A stretch of DNA of 64,000 bases from Ditibartonella choladocola (lineage in GTDB: Bacteria > Pseudomonadota > Alphaproteobacteria > Rhizobiales > Rhizobiaceae): positions 1,674,001 to 1,738,000 of the forward strand of contig NZ_CP015625.1 in NCBI RefSeq assembly GCF_002007565.1. The letters are read 5' to 3'. Both the position numbers and the translations under genes were made by a program. This document shows, one piece after another, positions 27,518 to 36,656 of the stretch (within the stretch, counting starts at the first letter, position 1; each line of letters opens with the position of its first letter). Under the pieces are notes generated by a model, which saw only the letters and a program-made list of their open reading frames with translations, searched no databases and was not told where the DNA came from.

Positions 27518-27538
27518 TATAATATAACCGATCGGTCA
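27518..27538 (+). promoter_or_regulatory. paaA promoter -10 element with overlapping operator
   Basis: TATAAT (27518-27523) is a consensus -10 box. ACCGATCGGT (27527-27536), a perfect palindrome, follows at once and would cover the transcription start. It shares the ACCGA/TCGGT half-sites with the operator before paaG, but without the central spacer. Confidence 0.65.
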
Positions 27539-27662
27539 ATGAATTGGAGGAGATCGTTGCCTGACTTCAAGCGAAGCTTTCGAGCGCGATTTTTACTGCC
27601 ATAAATTGCCTGTTTTAAGAATGCGTTCTCGTGTTTGTCACAAGAATGGCGGAGGATTTCTT

Positions 27663-28667
27663 ATGTATGCACAAATGGTGAAAACAGACAGTAACAAAGT
27701 CAAGTCGCTTGACGAGATGGATGCTCAGGAACGCGCGTTTCAGGAACGTATTGACCGCGGTGAAAAGATCGAGCCGAAAGAATGGATGCCTGATAATTAC
27801 CGCAAAACATTGATTAGGCAGATCGGGCAACATGCGCATTCCGAAGTGGTTGGACAATTGCCGGAAGGGAACTGGATTACCCGCGCGCCGACTTTGGAAC
27901 GCAAGGCAATTCTGCTTGCCAAAGTCCAAGATGAGGCCGGACACGGACTTTACCTCTATAGTGCCGCCGAAACACTGGGTGTCTCGCGGGACGAGCTTAT
28001 CGAACTTCTCCATTCCGGCAAAATGAAATATTCATCAATTTTCAATTATCCGACTTTGACATGGGCAGACATTGGCGCAGTCGGCTGGTTGGTTGACGGC
28101 GCGGCCATTATGAATCAGGTGCAGTTGCAAAAAACATCCTATGGCCCCTATTCACGCGCCATGATACGCATTTGTAAAGAAGAGAGTTTTCATCAGCGTC
28201 AGGGCTATGACATTATGATGAAAATGTGTGCGGGAACAGCCGCACAAAAATCCATGGCTCAGGATGCGATCAATCGTTTCTGGTATCCTGCTTTGATGAT
28301 GTTCGGCCCTTCGGACAAGGATTCCGTCCATTCTGCACAATCAATGGCATGGAAAATCAAGATCAATACCAATGACGATTTGCGCCAGCGCTTTGTCGAT
28401 CAGACAGTCCCGCAAGCCGAATTTCTCGGCTTGAAAATTCCGGATGAAAATCTCGTATGGAACGAAGATAAACAGGGCTATGATTTTACCGATCCCGATT
28501 GGAGCGAATTTTTTGATGTCATTTCGGGGAATGGTCCCTGCAATAGAGAACGCCTCGATGCACGGGTTAAAGCGTGGGAAGATGGCGCATGGTACCGCGA
28601 CGGTTTGCAAGCCCATGCCGACAAACAAGCCAATAAATATGCAGCAGCTTCTGTAGCCGCCGAATAG
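27663..28667 (+). CDS. paaA: Phenylacetyl-CoA 1,2-epoxidase catalytic subunit PaaA
   Basis: The catalytic di-iron subunit of the multicomponent monooxygenase that epoxidises the aromatic ring of phenylacetyl-CoA. The 334-residue ferritin-like protein shows both ExxH metal motifs, in [13 protein letters not shown] and [13 protein letters not shown], and the conserved [25 protein letters not shown] region. GGAGG seven bases upstream fixes the start at the ATG at 27663 (MYAQMVK); the longer frame from 27606 has no such signal. It is the first gene of paaABCDE. Confidence 0.97.
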   Translation: MYAQMVKTDSNKVKSLDEMDAQERAFQERIDRGEKIEPKEWMPDNYRKTLIRQIGQHAHSEVVGQLPEGNWITRAPTLERKAILLAKVQDEAGHGLYLYSAAETLGVSRDELIELLHSGKMKYSSIFNYPTLTWADIGAVGWLVDGAAIMNQVQLQKTSYGPYSRAMIRICKEESFHQRQGYDIMMKMCAGTAAQKSMAQDAINRFWYPALMMFGPSDKDSVHSAQSMAWKIKINTNDDLRQRFVDQTVPQAEFLGLKIPDENLVWNEDKQGYDFTDPDWSEFFDVISGNGPCNRERLDARVKAWEDGAWYRDGLQAHADKQANKYAAASVAAE

Positions 28668-28701
28668 ACCTCGCAATTTTGTAATCAACGGGAGAAGAAC
28701 A

Positions 28702-28986
28702 ATGTCACATCAATGGCCGTTATGGGAAATTTTTATTCGCGGGCAACACGGGCTTAATCACCGTCATGTGGGCAGTCTTCATGCACCGGATGCCGAACTG
28801 GCGATAAAAAATGCCCGCGATGTATATACCCGCCGCAATGAAGGGGTGAGTATTTGGGCGGTCAAATCAAGCGACATAGCCGCATCAACGCCATCTGACA
28901 AGGGGCCTCTTTTCAACCCGTCAAATTCAAAAATCTACCGGCACCCGACATTTTTTCAAATTCCGGATGAAGTGGGGAAAATGTAA
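28702..28986 (+). CDS. paaB: Phenylacetyl-CoA epoxidase subunit PaaB
   Basis: A 94-residue structural subunit. The opening WPLWEIFIRGQHGLNHRHVGSLHAPDAE is diagnostic of PaaB. In the known complex, PaaB links PaaAC heterodimers to the reductase. Its stop TAA shares a base with the ATG of paaC (TAATG), so translation is coupled. Confidence 0.97.
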   Translation: MSHQWPLWEIFIRGQHGLNHRHVGSLHAPDAELAIKNARDVYTRRNEGVSIWAVKSSDIAASTPSDKGPLFNPSNSKIYRHPTFFQIPDEVGKM

Positions 28987-29756
28987 TGGAAAAATCACCC
29001 GAAGTTGACAAAGCGGTCGTCGAATTTCTGTTGCGCATGGGCGACAACACCTTGGTGCTCGGCCATCGCATTTCGGAATGGTGCGGACACTCTCCGGTTC
29101 TCGAAGAAGACATCGCGCTCGCAAATCAGGCTCTTGATCTTATCGGTCAAACACAACTTTGGTTGGGATTGGCCGGTGCTTTGGAAAACAAAGGGCGCAG
29201 CGCCGATCAACTGGCATTTTTGCGTGATGCATGGGATTTCCGTAATGTGCTATTGGTCGAAAAAGACAATGGCGACTTCGGAAATACGATGATGCGACAA
29301 TTCCTGTTCGATGCGTGGCATATCGAAATGTTGAAAGCATTGTTGAAATCTTCAAACAGCCAGATTGCCGAAATTGCTGCCAAAGCGGTCAAAGAGGTCG
29401 CCTATCATCTGGAAAAATCGGCAGATATTGTTATTCGTCTGGGCGACGGAACCGAACTTAGTCATCAACGCATGCAACATGCACTTGATAACCTCTGGAG
29501 CTATACCGGCGAATTATTTGTCGATGACGATTATGATGAAATCGTCAATAGTGCCGGCATTGCACCACTACCTTCGAGTTTGAAACATAAATGGGATCAA
29601 ACAATCAATTCCGTATTGCGCGATGCGACACTCGCTTTGCCGCAAACAAGCTATGTCCATAAAGGCGGCAAGAAAGGTCGGCATACCGAATTTCTCGGAC
29701 ATATGCTTGCCGAAATGCAATTTTTGCAACGCGCTTATCCCGGCTCTACATGGTAA
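28986..29756 (+). CDS. paaC: Phenylacetyl-CoA epoxidase structural subunit PaaC
   Basis: A 256-residue ferritin-like partner of PaaA that holds it in the active conformation. Typical stretches are LGHRISEWCGHSPVLEEDIALANQALDLIGQ and DFRNVLLVEKDNGDFGNTMMRQF. It lacks the PaaA ExxH pair, as expected for the non-catalytic subunit. It is coupled to paaB and followed closely by paaD. Confidence 0.97.
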   Translation: MEKSPEVDKAVVEFLLRMGDNTLVLGHRISEWCGHSPVLEEDIALANQALDLIGQTQLWLGLAGALENKGRSADQLAFLRDAWDFRNVLLVEKDNGDFGNTMMRQFLFDAWHIEMLKALLKSSNSQIAEIAAKAVKEVAYHLEKSADIVIRLGDGTELSHQRMQHALDNLWSYTGELFVDDDYDEIVNSAGIAPLPSSLKHKWDQTINSVLRDATLALPQTSYVHKGGKKGRHTEFLGHMLAEMQFLQRAYPGSTW

Positions 29757-29768
29757 CGGTGAAACGCC

Positions 29769-30290
29769 ATGATCCTGAAAGAGAGACCCACAAACCAACA
29801 AATATGGACCTGGCTTGATAAAGTACCGGATCCGGAAATTCCGGTCATATCTGTTACAGATCTTGGAATTGTGCGCGATGTTTCATGGTCGGATGACACG
29901 CTTGTCATCAAAGTGACGCCGACCTATTCGGGGTGTCCGGCAACGTCGATTATCAATTTCGACATTGAAGTCGCCTTGCGAAATCACGGAATCGATAATT
30001 TGCGTATTGAGCGGCAATTGTCGCCTGCATGGACGAGCGACTGGATCAAACCGGAAGCGCGCGATAAATTGAGACAGTTCGGGATTGCTCCTCCTGTCAG
30101 CGGGACAGCCGCCGACGGTAATTTACTGAAATGCAATGCACATTCGGGTGGCTCGAACTTTTCTGTGGCCTGCCCGCACTGCAATTCCACAAATACCGAA
30201 AAAATCAGCCAGTCGGGTTCGACAGCATGTAAAGCATCCTATCGCTGTAAAGATTGTCTTGAACCGTTCGACTATTTCAAATGCATTTGA
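29769..30290 (+). CDS. paaD: PaaD, iron-sulfur assembly-type maturation factor
   Basis: A 173-residue protein. The N-terminal MIP18/DUF59 domain (VPDPEIPVISVTDLGIVRDV, PTYSGCPA) is shared with SufT-like proteins. The C-terminal part has CPHCNSTN and CKDC pairs that form a zinc-ribbon-like site. PaaD is required for an active epoxidase, probably through cluster assembly on PaaE or metal insertion. It sits between paaC and paaE with 12- and 24-bp gaps. Confidence 0.95.
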   Translation: MILKERPTNQQIWTWLDKVPDPEIPVISVTDLGIVRDVSWSDDTLVIKVTPTYSGCPATSIINFDIEVALRNHGIDNLRIERQLSPAWTSDWIKPEARDKLRQFGIAPPVSGTAADGNLLKCNAHSGGSNFSVACPHCNSTNTEKISQSGSTACKASYRCKDCLEPFDYFKCI

Positions 30291-30314
30291 TGATATGGGG
30301 AGGCCAAGCATATC

Positions 30315-31394
30315 ATGGCACGTTTTTTTCCACTGACTGTAACCGATATTGTTCGCGAAACACGCGATGCTGTGGCTGTCACTCTTGAGCCCAGAAACGA
30401 AGACAAACAATCTTTCGATTTTCTTCAGGGGCAATATCTGACGTTCCGCAAGGATTTCGACGGTGAAGAAATCCGGCGGTCATATTCTATATGCGCAGGC
30501 AAGGATGAAGGCTTTTTGCGCGTCGGTATCAAAAGGGTTGAAGGCGGCCTTTTTTCCAACTGGATCAATGACAATCTGAAAATCGGTGACCAGCTTTATT
30601 CTATGCCGCCGATGGGCAAGTTCAACACACCGATTGAGCCGGATGTGCAAAAGCAATATATCGCATTTGTCGCAGGTTCGGGAATTACGCCGGTACTCTC
30701 TATTATAAAAACGGTTCTCCGTCACGAACCGCTCGCGCAATTTACCCTGATTTATGCAAACAAACAGGCAAATTCCATCATGTTTCGCGAGGAACTTGAG
30801 GATTTGAAAAATATTTATCTCGACCGTTTTTCGATCATTCATATTCTTAAAAGCGAAGCACAGGATATTGACCTTTTTACAGGCCGGATTAATCATGAAA
30901 AGCTTGAGCAATTATGCCAAAACTGGGTCGATCTGGCGGCAACCGACATTGCCTATATTTGCGGTCCCGAACAAATGATGTTGGTCGTTGCAGATTTTCT
31001 GCGAAACCATGGCATGAATGACAGCCAGATAAAATTCGAGCTTTTTGCCTCTGCTCCCCGCACAAAGAAGCGCCATAATGTCGAGAATAAGGCTGCCGGC
31101 AATATATCGAACAGTACAGCCTCTATCACCGTTACGCTGGATGGCTCGACGCATCATTTCGATATGGCAAAACAAGGTGAAACGATCCTTGATGCCAGTT
31201 TGAAAAACCAGATGGATGCGCCTTTTGCATGTAAAGCGGGAGTTTGTTCGACATGCCGCGCAAAAGTGCTTGATGGCGAGGTTGAAATGGTCACCAATCA
31301 CGCACTTGAAGATTACGAAGTTGAAGAAGGCTATGTTCTCACATGTCAATGCTTCCCCATAAGTGACAAAATTGTGCTCAGTTACGATCAATAG
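30315..31394 (+). CDS. paaE: Phenylacetyl-CoA epoxidase reductase PaaE
   Basis: The reductase that passes electrons from NADPH to PaaA. The 359-residue protein has an FAD-binding barrel (about 1-105, with RRSYSICAG), an NADP-binding domain (about 110-240, AGSGITPVLSIIKTVL and CGPEQMM), and a C-terminal plant-type 2Fe-2S domain (about 265-359) with CKAGVCSTC and a distant CQCFP cysteine. Domain order is that of the family. GGGAGG is 11 bases before the ATG. Confidence 0.97.
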   Translation: MARFFPLTVTDIVRETRDAVAVTLEPRNEDKQSFDFLQGQYLTFRKDFDGEEIRRSYSICAGKDEGFLRVGIKRVEGGLFSNWINDNLKIGDQLYSMPPMGKFNTPIEPDVQKQYIAFVAGSGITPVLSIIKTVLRHEPLAQFTLIYANKQANSIMFREELEDLKNIYLDRFSIIHILKSEAQDIDLFTGRINHEKLEQLCQNWVDLAATDIAYICGPEQMMLVVADFLRNHGMNDSQIKFELFASAPRTKKRHNVENKAAGNISNSTASITVTLDGSTHHFDMAKQGETILDASLKNQMDAPFACKAGVCSTCRAKVLDGEVEMVTNHALEDYEVEEGYVLTCQCFPISDKIVLSYDQ

Positions 31395-31406
31395 GGGGGA
31401 AAAAGC

Positions 31407-32171
31407 ATGACTAACGATATGACAATCGACGATTATCTGAAACAAGGCGGGGTTGTTTCTTCGCCGGCCAATTTGCCACCACGTTATCGGGCGGAACTGT
31501 TGCGGCTGATGGCTTCGTTTATCGACAGCGAGCTTGCGGCGTCGGCCGGATTTGCCGAAGCTATCAATCATTCACCCGGTATCCGCCAGCGCATCAATGC
31601 AGCAAAAATTGTTCTTGAAAAAGCCCGCCATGCGGGAGCTGTTCTTGAACTGATGGGAGAATTCGGTGCCGATACTGAACGTTATGCCGGAAGCCACCCG
31701 TGGAACGCGCGAATACATCGCGAGGATGACATTGGAAGATCACGTGCGGACGGACGGGATATGCGTCTATCGGTTTTTTATTATCCGTTCGAGGGGTGGA
31801 ATGATGCCGTTATAATGAATGTGCTCATGGGCATTGCCTCGTCTATACAATTGGAAGAGCTTTCAAAAATATCTTATGCGCCTTTGGCCGAAACCTTTCG
31901 GGAAATCATTCCGGAAGAGAATGCCCACACAGAACTCGGAATTGCCGAACTTCATCATGTCATGAAAGACAAAAGCGGAAGCGATAGCTTGCAAAAATCA
32001 ATAAGATATTGGTTGCCGCGCATTGAAGCGACCTTCGGACAAATCGAATCAGACCGTTTCGAGCGTCTGCAATCTTATGGATTGAGGCATAGAACCAACC
32101 GCGATATGTTAGATCAGTTCAAAAAAAATACCGGTGATTTTTTAGCTCGACTTGCTATTGCCAATAATTAA
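31407..32171 (+). CDS. Additional PaaA/PaaC-family ferritin-like protein
   Basis: A 254-residue helical protein of the phenylacetic-acid-catabolic (PaaA/PaaC) superfamily, encoded 12 bp after paaE with its own strong ribosome site (AGGGGGGA). It is neither the paaA nor the paaC of this operon. The second motif EENAHTE (about 170-176) matches the EESFH ligand motif of PaaA. In the first, EKARH (71-75), Lys appears to stand where PaaA has the ligand Glu of DEAGH, if aligned without gaps. Other acidic residues (E42, E150, E151) fit helix positions of a four-helix bundle. It may be an accessory or regulatory subunit, or a second oxygenase with another substrate. Such proteins occur near paa genes in some rhizobia, as far as I recall, without a settled role. 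Confidence 0.75.
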   Translation: MTNDMTIDDYLKQGGVVSSPANLPPRYRAELLRLMASFIDSELAASAGFAEAINHSPGIRQRINAAKIVLEKARHAGAVLELMGEFGADTERYAGSHPWNARIHREDDIGRSRADGRDMRLSVFYYPFEGWNDAVIMNVLMGIASSIQLEELSKISYAPLAETFREIIPEENAHTELGIAELHHVMKDKSGSDSLQKSIRYWLPRIEATFGQIESDRFERLQSYGLRHRTNRDMLDQFKKNTGDFLARLAIANN

Positions 32172-32303
32172 TACATGAAAAACAAATATTCGCCCCAAGG
32201 CGCAGATGTTTTAAGCTGAAAATCCGGTTATAGACTTGCACTTTCAAGCAAGTTATACCAATACATGAGTGAACTGGTTTAGCTCATGCAAAGGACAGAG
32301 TTC

Positions 32304-32894
32304 ATGGCTCGGCCGCGTGCCCAAGATTACGAAGAAAAACAATCCCTTATTCTATCTGAAGCGGCCAAGCTTTTTGCGCGCTACGGTTTTACCGGTTCAT
32401 CTATCAATATGATCGCCGACGCTTGTGGCATGTCAAAAGCGCTTCTCTATCATTATTATCCGGATAAGGATTCTATCCTTTTTGCAATGTTGAAGCAGCA
32501 CCTTTCCGAGCTTGTGGCGGCAGTTGAAACAGCAACAAAAACAGCCAAAACACCGCAAGCGCGCGTTCGGGCAATCGCTCATGCTTTGCTTGATACCTAT
32601 AAGGACGCAGATTGCGAACATCAGGTTCAAATATCCAGTTTGAAACTGCTGACAGCAGACCAACAGTCGGTTATCGTTGAGATGGAGCGCCAACTCGTGA
32701 CAAAATTATCCGATGCTTTATCGGAATGTCTGCCGGATTTGAAGTCAAAGCAATTGTTGAAACCGCTTACAATGTCGGTCTTCGGTATGCTGAACTGGCA
32801 TTATTTATGGTTCCGCGAAGGCAAGGGCTTAACACGCGACGAATATGCCGATATGGTCACCAAACTGGTTTTGAATGGCGGCAAAAGCTTGTAG
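32304..32894 (+). CDS. TetR-family regulator, probable PaaR
   Basis: A 196-residue regulator with a TetR helix-turn-helix (LSEAAKLFARYGFTGSS, MIADACGMSKALLYHYYPDKDSI) at about 15-60. It closes the paa operon, and palindromes with ACCGA/TCGGT half-sites lie before paaG and paaA, so it probably represses both in the absence of phenylacetyl-CoA. The ATG at 32304 (MARPRAQ) follows AAAGGA by about eight bases; an upstream ATG at 32286 is possible. CATGAG (32264-32269) and CTCATG (32283-32288) form a weak inverted repeat at its start. Confidence 0.85.
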   Translation: MARPRAQDYEEKQSLILSEAAKLFARYGFTGSSINMIADACGMSKALLYHYYPDKDSILFAMLKQHLSELVAAVETATKTAKTPQARVRAIAHALLDTYKDADCEHQVQISSLKLLTADQQSVIVEMERQLVTKLSDALSECLPDLKSKQLLKPLTMSVFGMLNWHYLWFREGKGLTRDEYADMVTKLVLNGGKSL

Positions 32895-33338
32895 TATTTT
32901 TAGCGTCAAAACAGCAGCCACCGCAATAAAACCGGAGCCGGAATTGCCGTTTTTCTGCAACTTTTCTTTTTCACCGGTTTTATCCGGCTGCCTTTTTGCC
33001 AATTTTATTGTTTCGGCTCTGTCCGGTTTTTATTTATCCGGTTAAATCTCTCGAAAGTTCGACAAGTTTAGCGCTATCCTCAACCATAACGCCATCATTA
33101 TCATCCCGATATTCTCTATTATCATTATTGTGATATTTTTCGGGCCCGAAGGCTTCTCCTCAGGCAAAAAGGAAAGGCATGTGTTTTCCGGTCACAAGTT
33201 TTTCAATGCAAAAAAACAAAACTTTTCAGGCCGCGCCCCTCAAGGCTCATCGTAAAAGCGAAAACAATATTAGAATTTCCGATGAACAACCTGTCAGAAT
33301 TGGCCAATGATAACCCATCAATGATATTTAATAGTTTA
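32895..33338. other. Intergenic region after the paa operon
   Basis: No supported gene. It contains several imperfect CCGGTTTTATCCGG/AACCGGAGCCGG-type inverted sequences just after the TetR stop (about 32920-33045) that may terminate transcription from either side. With the tandem repeat and the rest to 33621, about 725 bp separate two convergent operons. Confidence 0.5.
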
Positions 33339-33395
33339 ACACTTGTACATCTTAAGACTTGCACATTTTAACACTTATACATCTCAACACTTGTA
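33339..33395. repeat. 16-bp tandem repeat, three and a half units
   Basis: Units start at 33339, 33355, 33371 and 33387 with consensus ACACTTGTACATCTTA. It is AT-rich and lies between convergent operons. Confidence 0.85.
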
Positions 33396-33621
33396 AACAG
33401 GCAGTCTGAATAATTCCTGTACTGTTAGCAGTTCAAGATAGATAGGCTATCATTTTCAGCAAGATTTTATATTACGTTATAACAATTATTGATTTTATCT
33501 TTTTGCAAACTTTGGCGGTCTTTGCCCGCCAAAGATGTAATCTTTCCCCATCAAGTTTCAAGCCGGTTTTATCCTGAAAACTCGTGACTTGTTCATTCGT
33601 TGTTTCCCGAAGCCATTTCCA

Positions 33622-34968
33622 TCAGCTTGCCGTTTTTGCTGGCGGAATATGCCGTTGCAACACCAATAAGGCAATTGTAACAATAAACATCGAGAAAGCT
33701 AACAAACCGAAATAACCGAGCGAGCCGCTATAGGTGATAATGGGAGCTCCGCCGAAGGCTGCTGCTATTGCCCCTACGCGGCCGAACATCAAAGCCCCTG
33801 ACGTTCCTGTCGCGCGTATTTTTGTTGGATAGATATAGGCACAAAGAGCATACATGGTCGATTGAACAGCATTGACGAAAAATCCGTGCAGTCCCAACAG
33901 TATAATCAACAATAGCAGGTGGCTTGACATATCAAAAAATTCGACTGCCAAAGCACTTAACGCGCCGCCTGCACTACACAGAATTAACGGGCTATAAGAT
34001 CCGAATTTGGTGATAAACCATGAACAAACAAGTGCCCCGATAACGCCGCCGAAATTATAGACTGTCAAGCCCGACCGCGCTACATCCTGCGATATATCAA
34101 CCGAGGCCAGCATTGTCGGCAACCAGCTGAAAGCAGCATAAACGGATGCCAGACAAAAGAAAAATGCACACCAGAGCGCGGATGTATCGCGTGCCATATT
34201 ATCACGAAAAATCGCTCCATAACCGGCACGTTTTGTTGGCTCCTGTTCACCCTTATCGGTGAACGTCGTATTGTCATCCACCATCTGCCCCATTTTTTTC
34301 AATATGCGCCGCAATTCCGGCCACCTTTCCGGATGTCCGACAAGATATTTGGGCGTTTCGGGAGTAGCAAAGATACAAAAAATCGACAGTGCAATCGGCA
34401 TTGCACCACCGATCAGAAACATCATTCTCCAACCGAAATCGGGCATGATGACTTCGGCAAAAAAACCTGCAACAACACCGCCTAAAGGAACGCAAACAAT
34501 GGTGGCAGTGACCACCATTGTCCGGTACCGTTGGGGCGTAAATTCGGCTGCAATTGTCGTCGCAATCGGTAGAGCGCCACCGATGCCAATCCCCGCTATG
34601 AAACGAAAGATAGCAATTCCAAGAATGCTATTTTGCGTAGCAACCAGAGATGTAAACAGACCGAATGTCAGCATATAGCCGATAAGTGCACGTTTACGGC
34701 CGAAATAGTCGGCAAATACACCCGTTATTGCGCCGACACTCGATCCGAAAACACCGGCAACCACGCTCGGCATGAATTCGTTTTTGGTCAATCCCCACTC
34801 ACGCATCAAAGCCGGTGCTGCATAACCTATCAACTGGGAATCAAACCCGTCCAGAATGACCGCCAGAGCCGCGAAAACTACAATCAGCCTTTGATATAAT
34901 GTAAAAGGCATATGGTCCAATGTTGTACTGATATCCAATGCCGGTTTCGGATTGTTACCTTCTGCCAT
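33622..34968 (-). CDS. MFS aromatic acid:H+ symporter (AAHS family)
   Basis: A 448-residue, 12-helix transporter of the PcaK/BenK type that imports aromatic carboxylates with protons. Family marks are LDGFDSQLIGYAAPALMREWGL in helix 1, the DYFGRKRALI loop between helices 2 and 3, and GIGIGGALPIATTIAAEF in helix 4. GGAGG six bases ahead supports the ATG at 34968 (MAEGNNPK); the longer frame to 35100 begins with unlikely sequence. It is the last gene of the hydroxycinnamate/phenylglyoxylate operon, so its substrate is probably one of these acids. Confidence 0.88.
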   Translation of the reverse strand: MAEGNNPKPALDISTTLDHMPFTLYQRLIVVFAALAVILDGFDSQLIGYAAPALMREWGLTKNEFMPSVVAGVFGSSVGAITGVFADYFGRKRALIGYMLTFGLFTSLVATQNSILGIAIFRFIAGIGIGGALPIATTIAAEFTPQRYRTMVVTATIVCVPLGGVVAGFFAEVIMPDFGWRMMFLIGGAMPIALSIFCIFATPETPKYLVGHPERWPELRRILKKMGQMVDDNTTFTDKGEQEPTKRAGYGAIFRDNMARDTSALWCAFFFCLASVYAAFSWLPTMLASVDISQDVARSGLTVYNFGGVIGALVCSWFITKFGSYSPLILCSAGGALSALAVEFFDMSSHLLLLIILLGLHGFFVNAVQSTMYALCAYIYPTKIRATGTSGALMFGRVGAIAAAFGGAPIITYSGSLGYFGLLAFSMFIVTIALLVLQRHIPPAKTAS

Positions 34969-35140
34969 TTTTTTCCTCCCGAATGACATGTAACGGCAAA
35001 CCGGATTTTTGTTTTTATATATTGATCTGCCGTCTTCTCCCGTTTTTCTTCTATTTGCGTATTCGCGACCGGATAGGCTCCCACAAACCGGTCGCAGCAC
35101 TCATTGAAATTAGACACGAAACCGCCGTTCAACGCGTAAA

Positions 35141-36592
35141 TCAAAGCGGGTAACGGCGACGTTCTGTCTCCATGGTCAACCAGCGCAAATCGGTAAATTC
35201 ATTAACCCCTGCTTGTCCGCCAAACCGGCCGAAGCCGCTTGCTTTCACGCCGCCAAAAGGTGCCTGTGGTTCGTCATCGACGGTAGCACCATTGATATGG
35301 CATATTCCCGACTTGATGCGTTTTGCCAGTCGATAGCCTTTTGCCGTGTCGCGAGTGAAAATTGCTGATGATAGCCCGTATTCGCTGTCATTGGCGAGAG
35401 AAACGGCGTGCTCGTCATCTCTTGCTCTGATAATCGCCTTAACCGGTCCGAATGTTTCTTCGTGATAAATACCCATCGAGGAAACCACATTATCCAGCAA
35501 GGTCGCCGGCATTAACGTTGTTTCCGATTTTCCCCCGCATAACAGTTTGGCACCTTTGGAAAGTGCATCATCAATCAAACGATTACAATGAACGACTGTC
35601 GCCATATCATAAACCGGACCAAGATTGACATTGTCTTTACGCGGATCGCCAATAGTCAGTTTTTTCACTCTCTCGACCAATTTGCCAAGAAATGTGGCGG
35701 TTACGCTCTCGACAACTATGATGCGCTCTGTCGACATACAGATTTGTCCGGAATTCATGAATGCACCAAAAACGGTAGCATCGACAGCAGCGTCAATATC
35801 GGCATCTTCCAGTATCAGGATCGGAGCTTTTCCACCCAGTTCGAGAACACACGGTTTAAGGCTTCGTGCACAATGGGAAGCGATAATGCGTCCGACTTTT
35901 GTCGAACCGGTGAAATTTACCCTGCGCACATTAGGTGCACAAACAAGCTTTTCTACGAATACCGCCGCTTCATCGGGAGCATTGGTCACATAATTGACAA
36001 CACCTTTGGCAAAACCCGCTTCGGCAAGACAGTCAACAATCAATGCATGGGTGCGCGGACATGCTTCCGAGCCTTTCAAAATCACACTATTGCCGCAGGC
36101 AAGTGGCACGGCGATCGCTCTTGATCCAAGAATGATCGGCGCATTCCACGGTGCAATGCCAACAACGACTCCCGCCGGCTGACGCACTGCCAGAGAAAGC
36201 TGACCGGCTGTATTGGAAGACAGTACCTCTCCCGTTGCGGCTGTAACAATGGACGCCGCTTCCTGAAAAACAGCGGCTCCCAGCGCAACGTTAAAACCGG
36301 CCCAAACTTCCGATGCACCGGTTTCTGCTGCCATTGCAGAAATGAAATCGTCCTTTTTGGCAAGCATAATTTCGGCAGCGCGTTGTAAAAGTCTTTGCCG
36401 TTCCTGTGGTGTTGATTGCGACCAGTCTTCAAATGCTCTCGATGCCGCATCGACCACCTCTACAATGTCCTCTATCCGGGCAGCAGCCGCAACGGATACG
36501 ACTTCTCCATCAATCGGATTCTTTCGTGTAAAGGTTTTATCACCTTTGGCTTTGCGATGTTTTCCATCAATAAAAAGATGAACATTTTCCAT
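35141..36592 (-). CDS. Aromatic aldehyde dehydrogenase (vanillin/benzaldehyde dehydrogenase type)
   Basis: A 483-residue NAD(P)-dependent aldehyde dehydrogenase. Catalytic residues are visible in LELGGKAPI (Glu) and NSGQICMSTER (Cys), with the nucleotide motif FTGSTKVG. Overall sequence follows the salicylaldehyde/vanillin dehydrogenase group. In this operon it would oxidise the aldehyde released by the hydratase/lyase (such as vanillin, protocatechualdehyde or 4-hydroxybenzaldehyde) and also benzaldehyde from the decarboxylase next to it. Exact preference cannot be read from sequence. Confidence 0.88.
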   Translation of the reverse strand: MENVHLFIDGKHRKAKGDKTFTRKNPIDGEVVSVAAAARIEDIVEVVDAASRAFEDWSQSTPQERQRLLQRAAEIMLAKKDDFISAMAAETGASEVWAGFNVALGAAVFQEAASIVTAATGEVLSSNTAGQLSLAVRQPAGVVVGIAPWNAPIILGSRAIAVPLACGNSVILKGSEACPRTHALIVDCLAEAGFAKGVVNYVTNAPDEAAVFVEKLVCAPNVRRVNFTGSTKVGRIIASHCARSLKPCVLELGGKAPILILEDADIDAAVDATVFGAFMNSGQICMSTERIIVVESVTATFLGKLVERVKKLTIGDPRKDNVNLGPVYDMATVVHCNRLIDDALSKGAKLLCGGKSETTLMPATLLDNVVSSMGIYHEETFGPVKAIIRARDDEHAVSLANDSEYGLSSAIFTRDTAKGYRLAKRIKSGICHINGATVDDEPQAPFGGVKASGFGRFGGQAGVNEFTDLRWLTMETERRRYPL

Positions 36593-36656
36593 GAATAACC
36601 GCCTGTCTTTGTTAAGCTTCGTTAAACTTCATATGCAAACCGTTATGATCTATTGG

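Noticed and set aside
33339..33395. Iteron-type replication origin
   Set aside because: Only three and a half units, no rep or dnaA gene or boxes nearby; it matches the general pattern of short tandem duplications.
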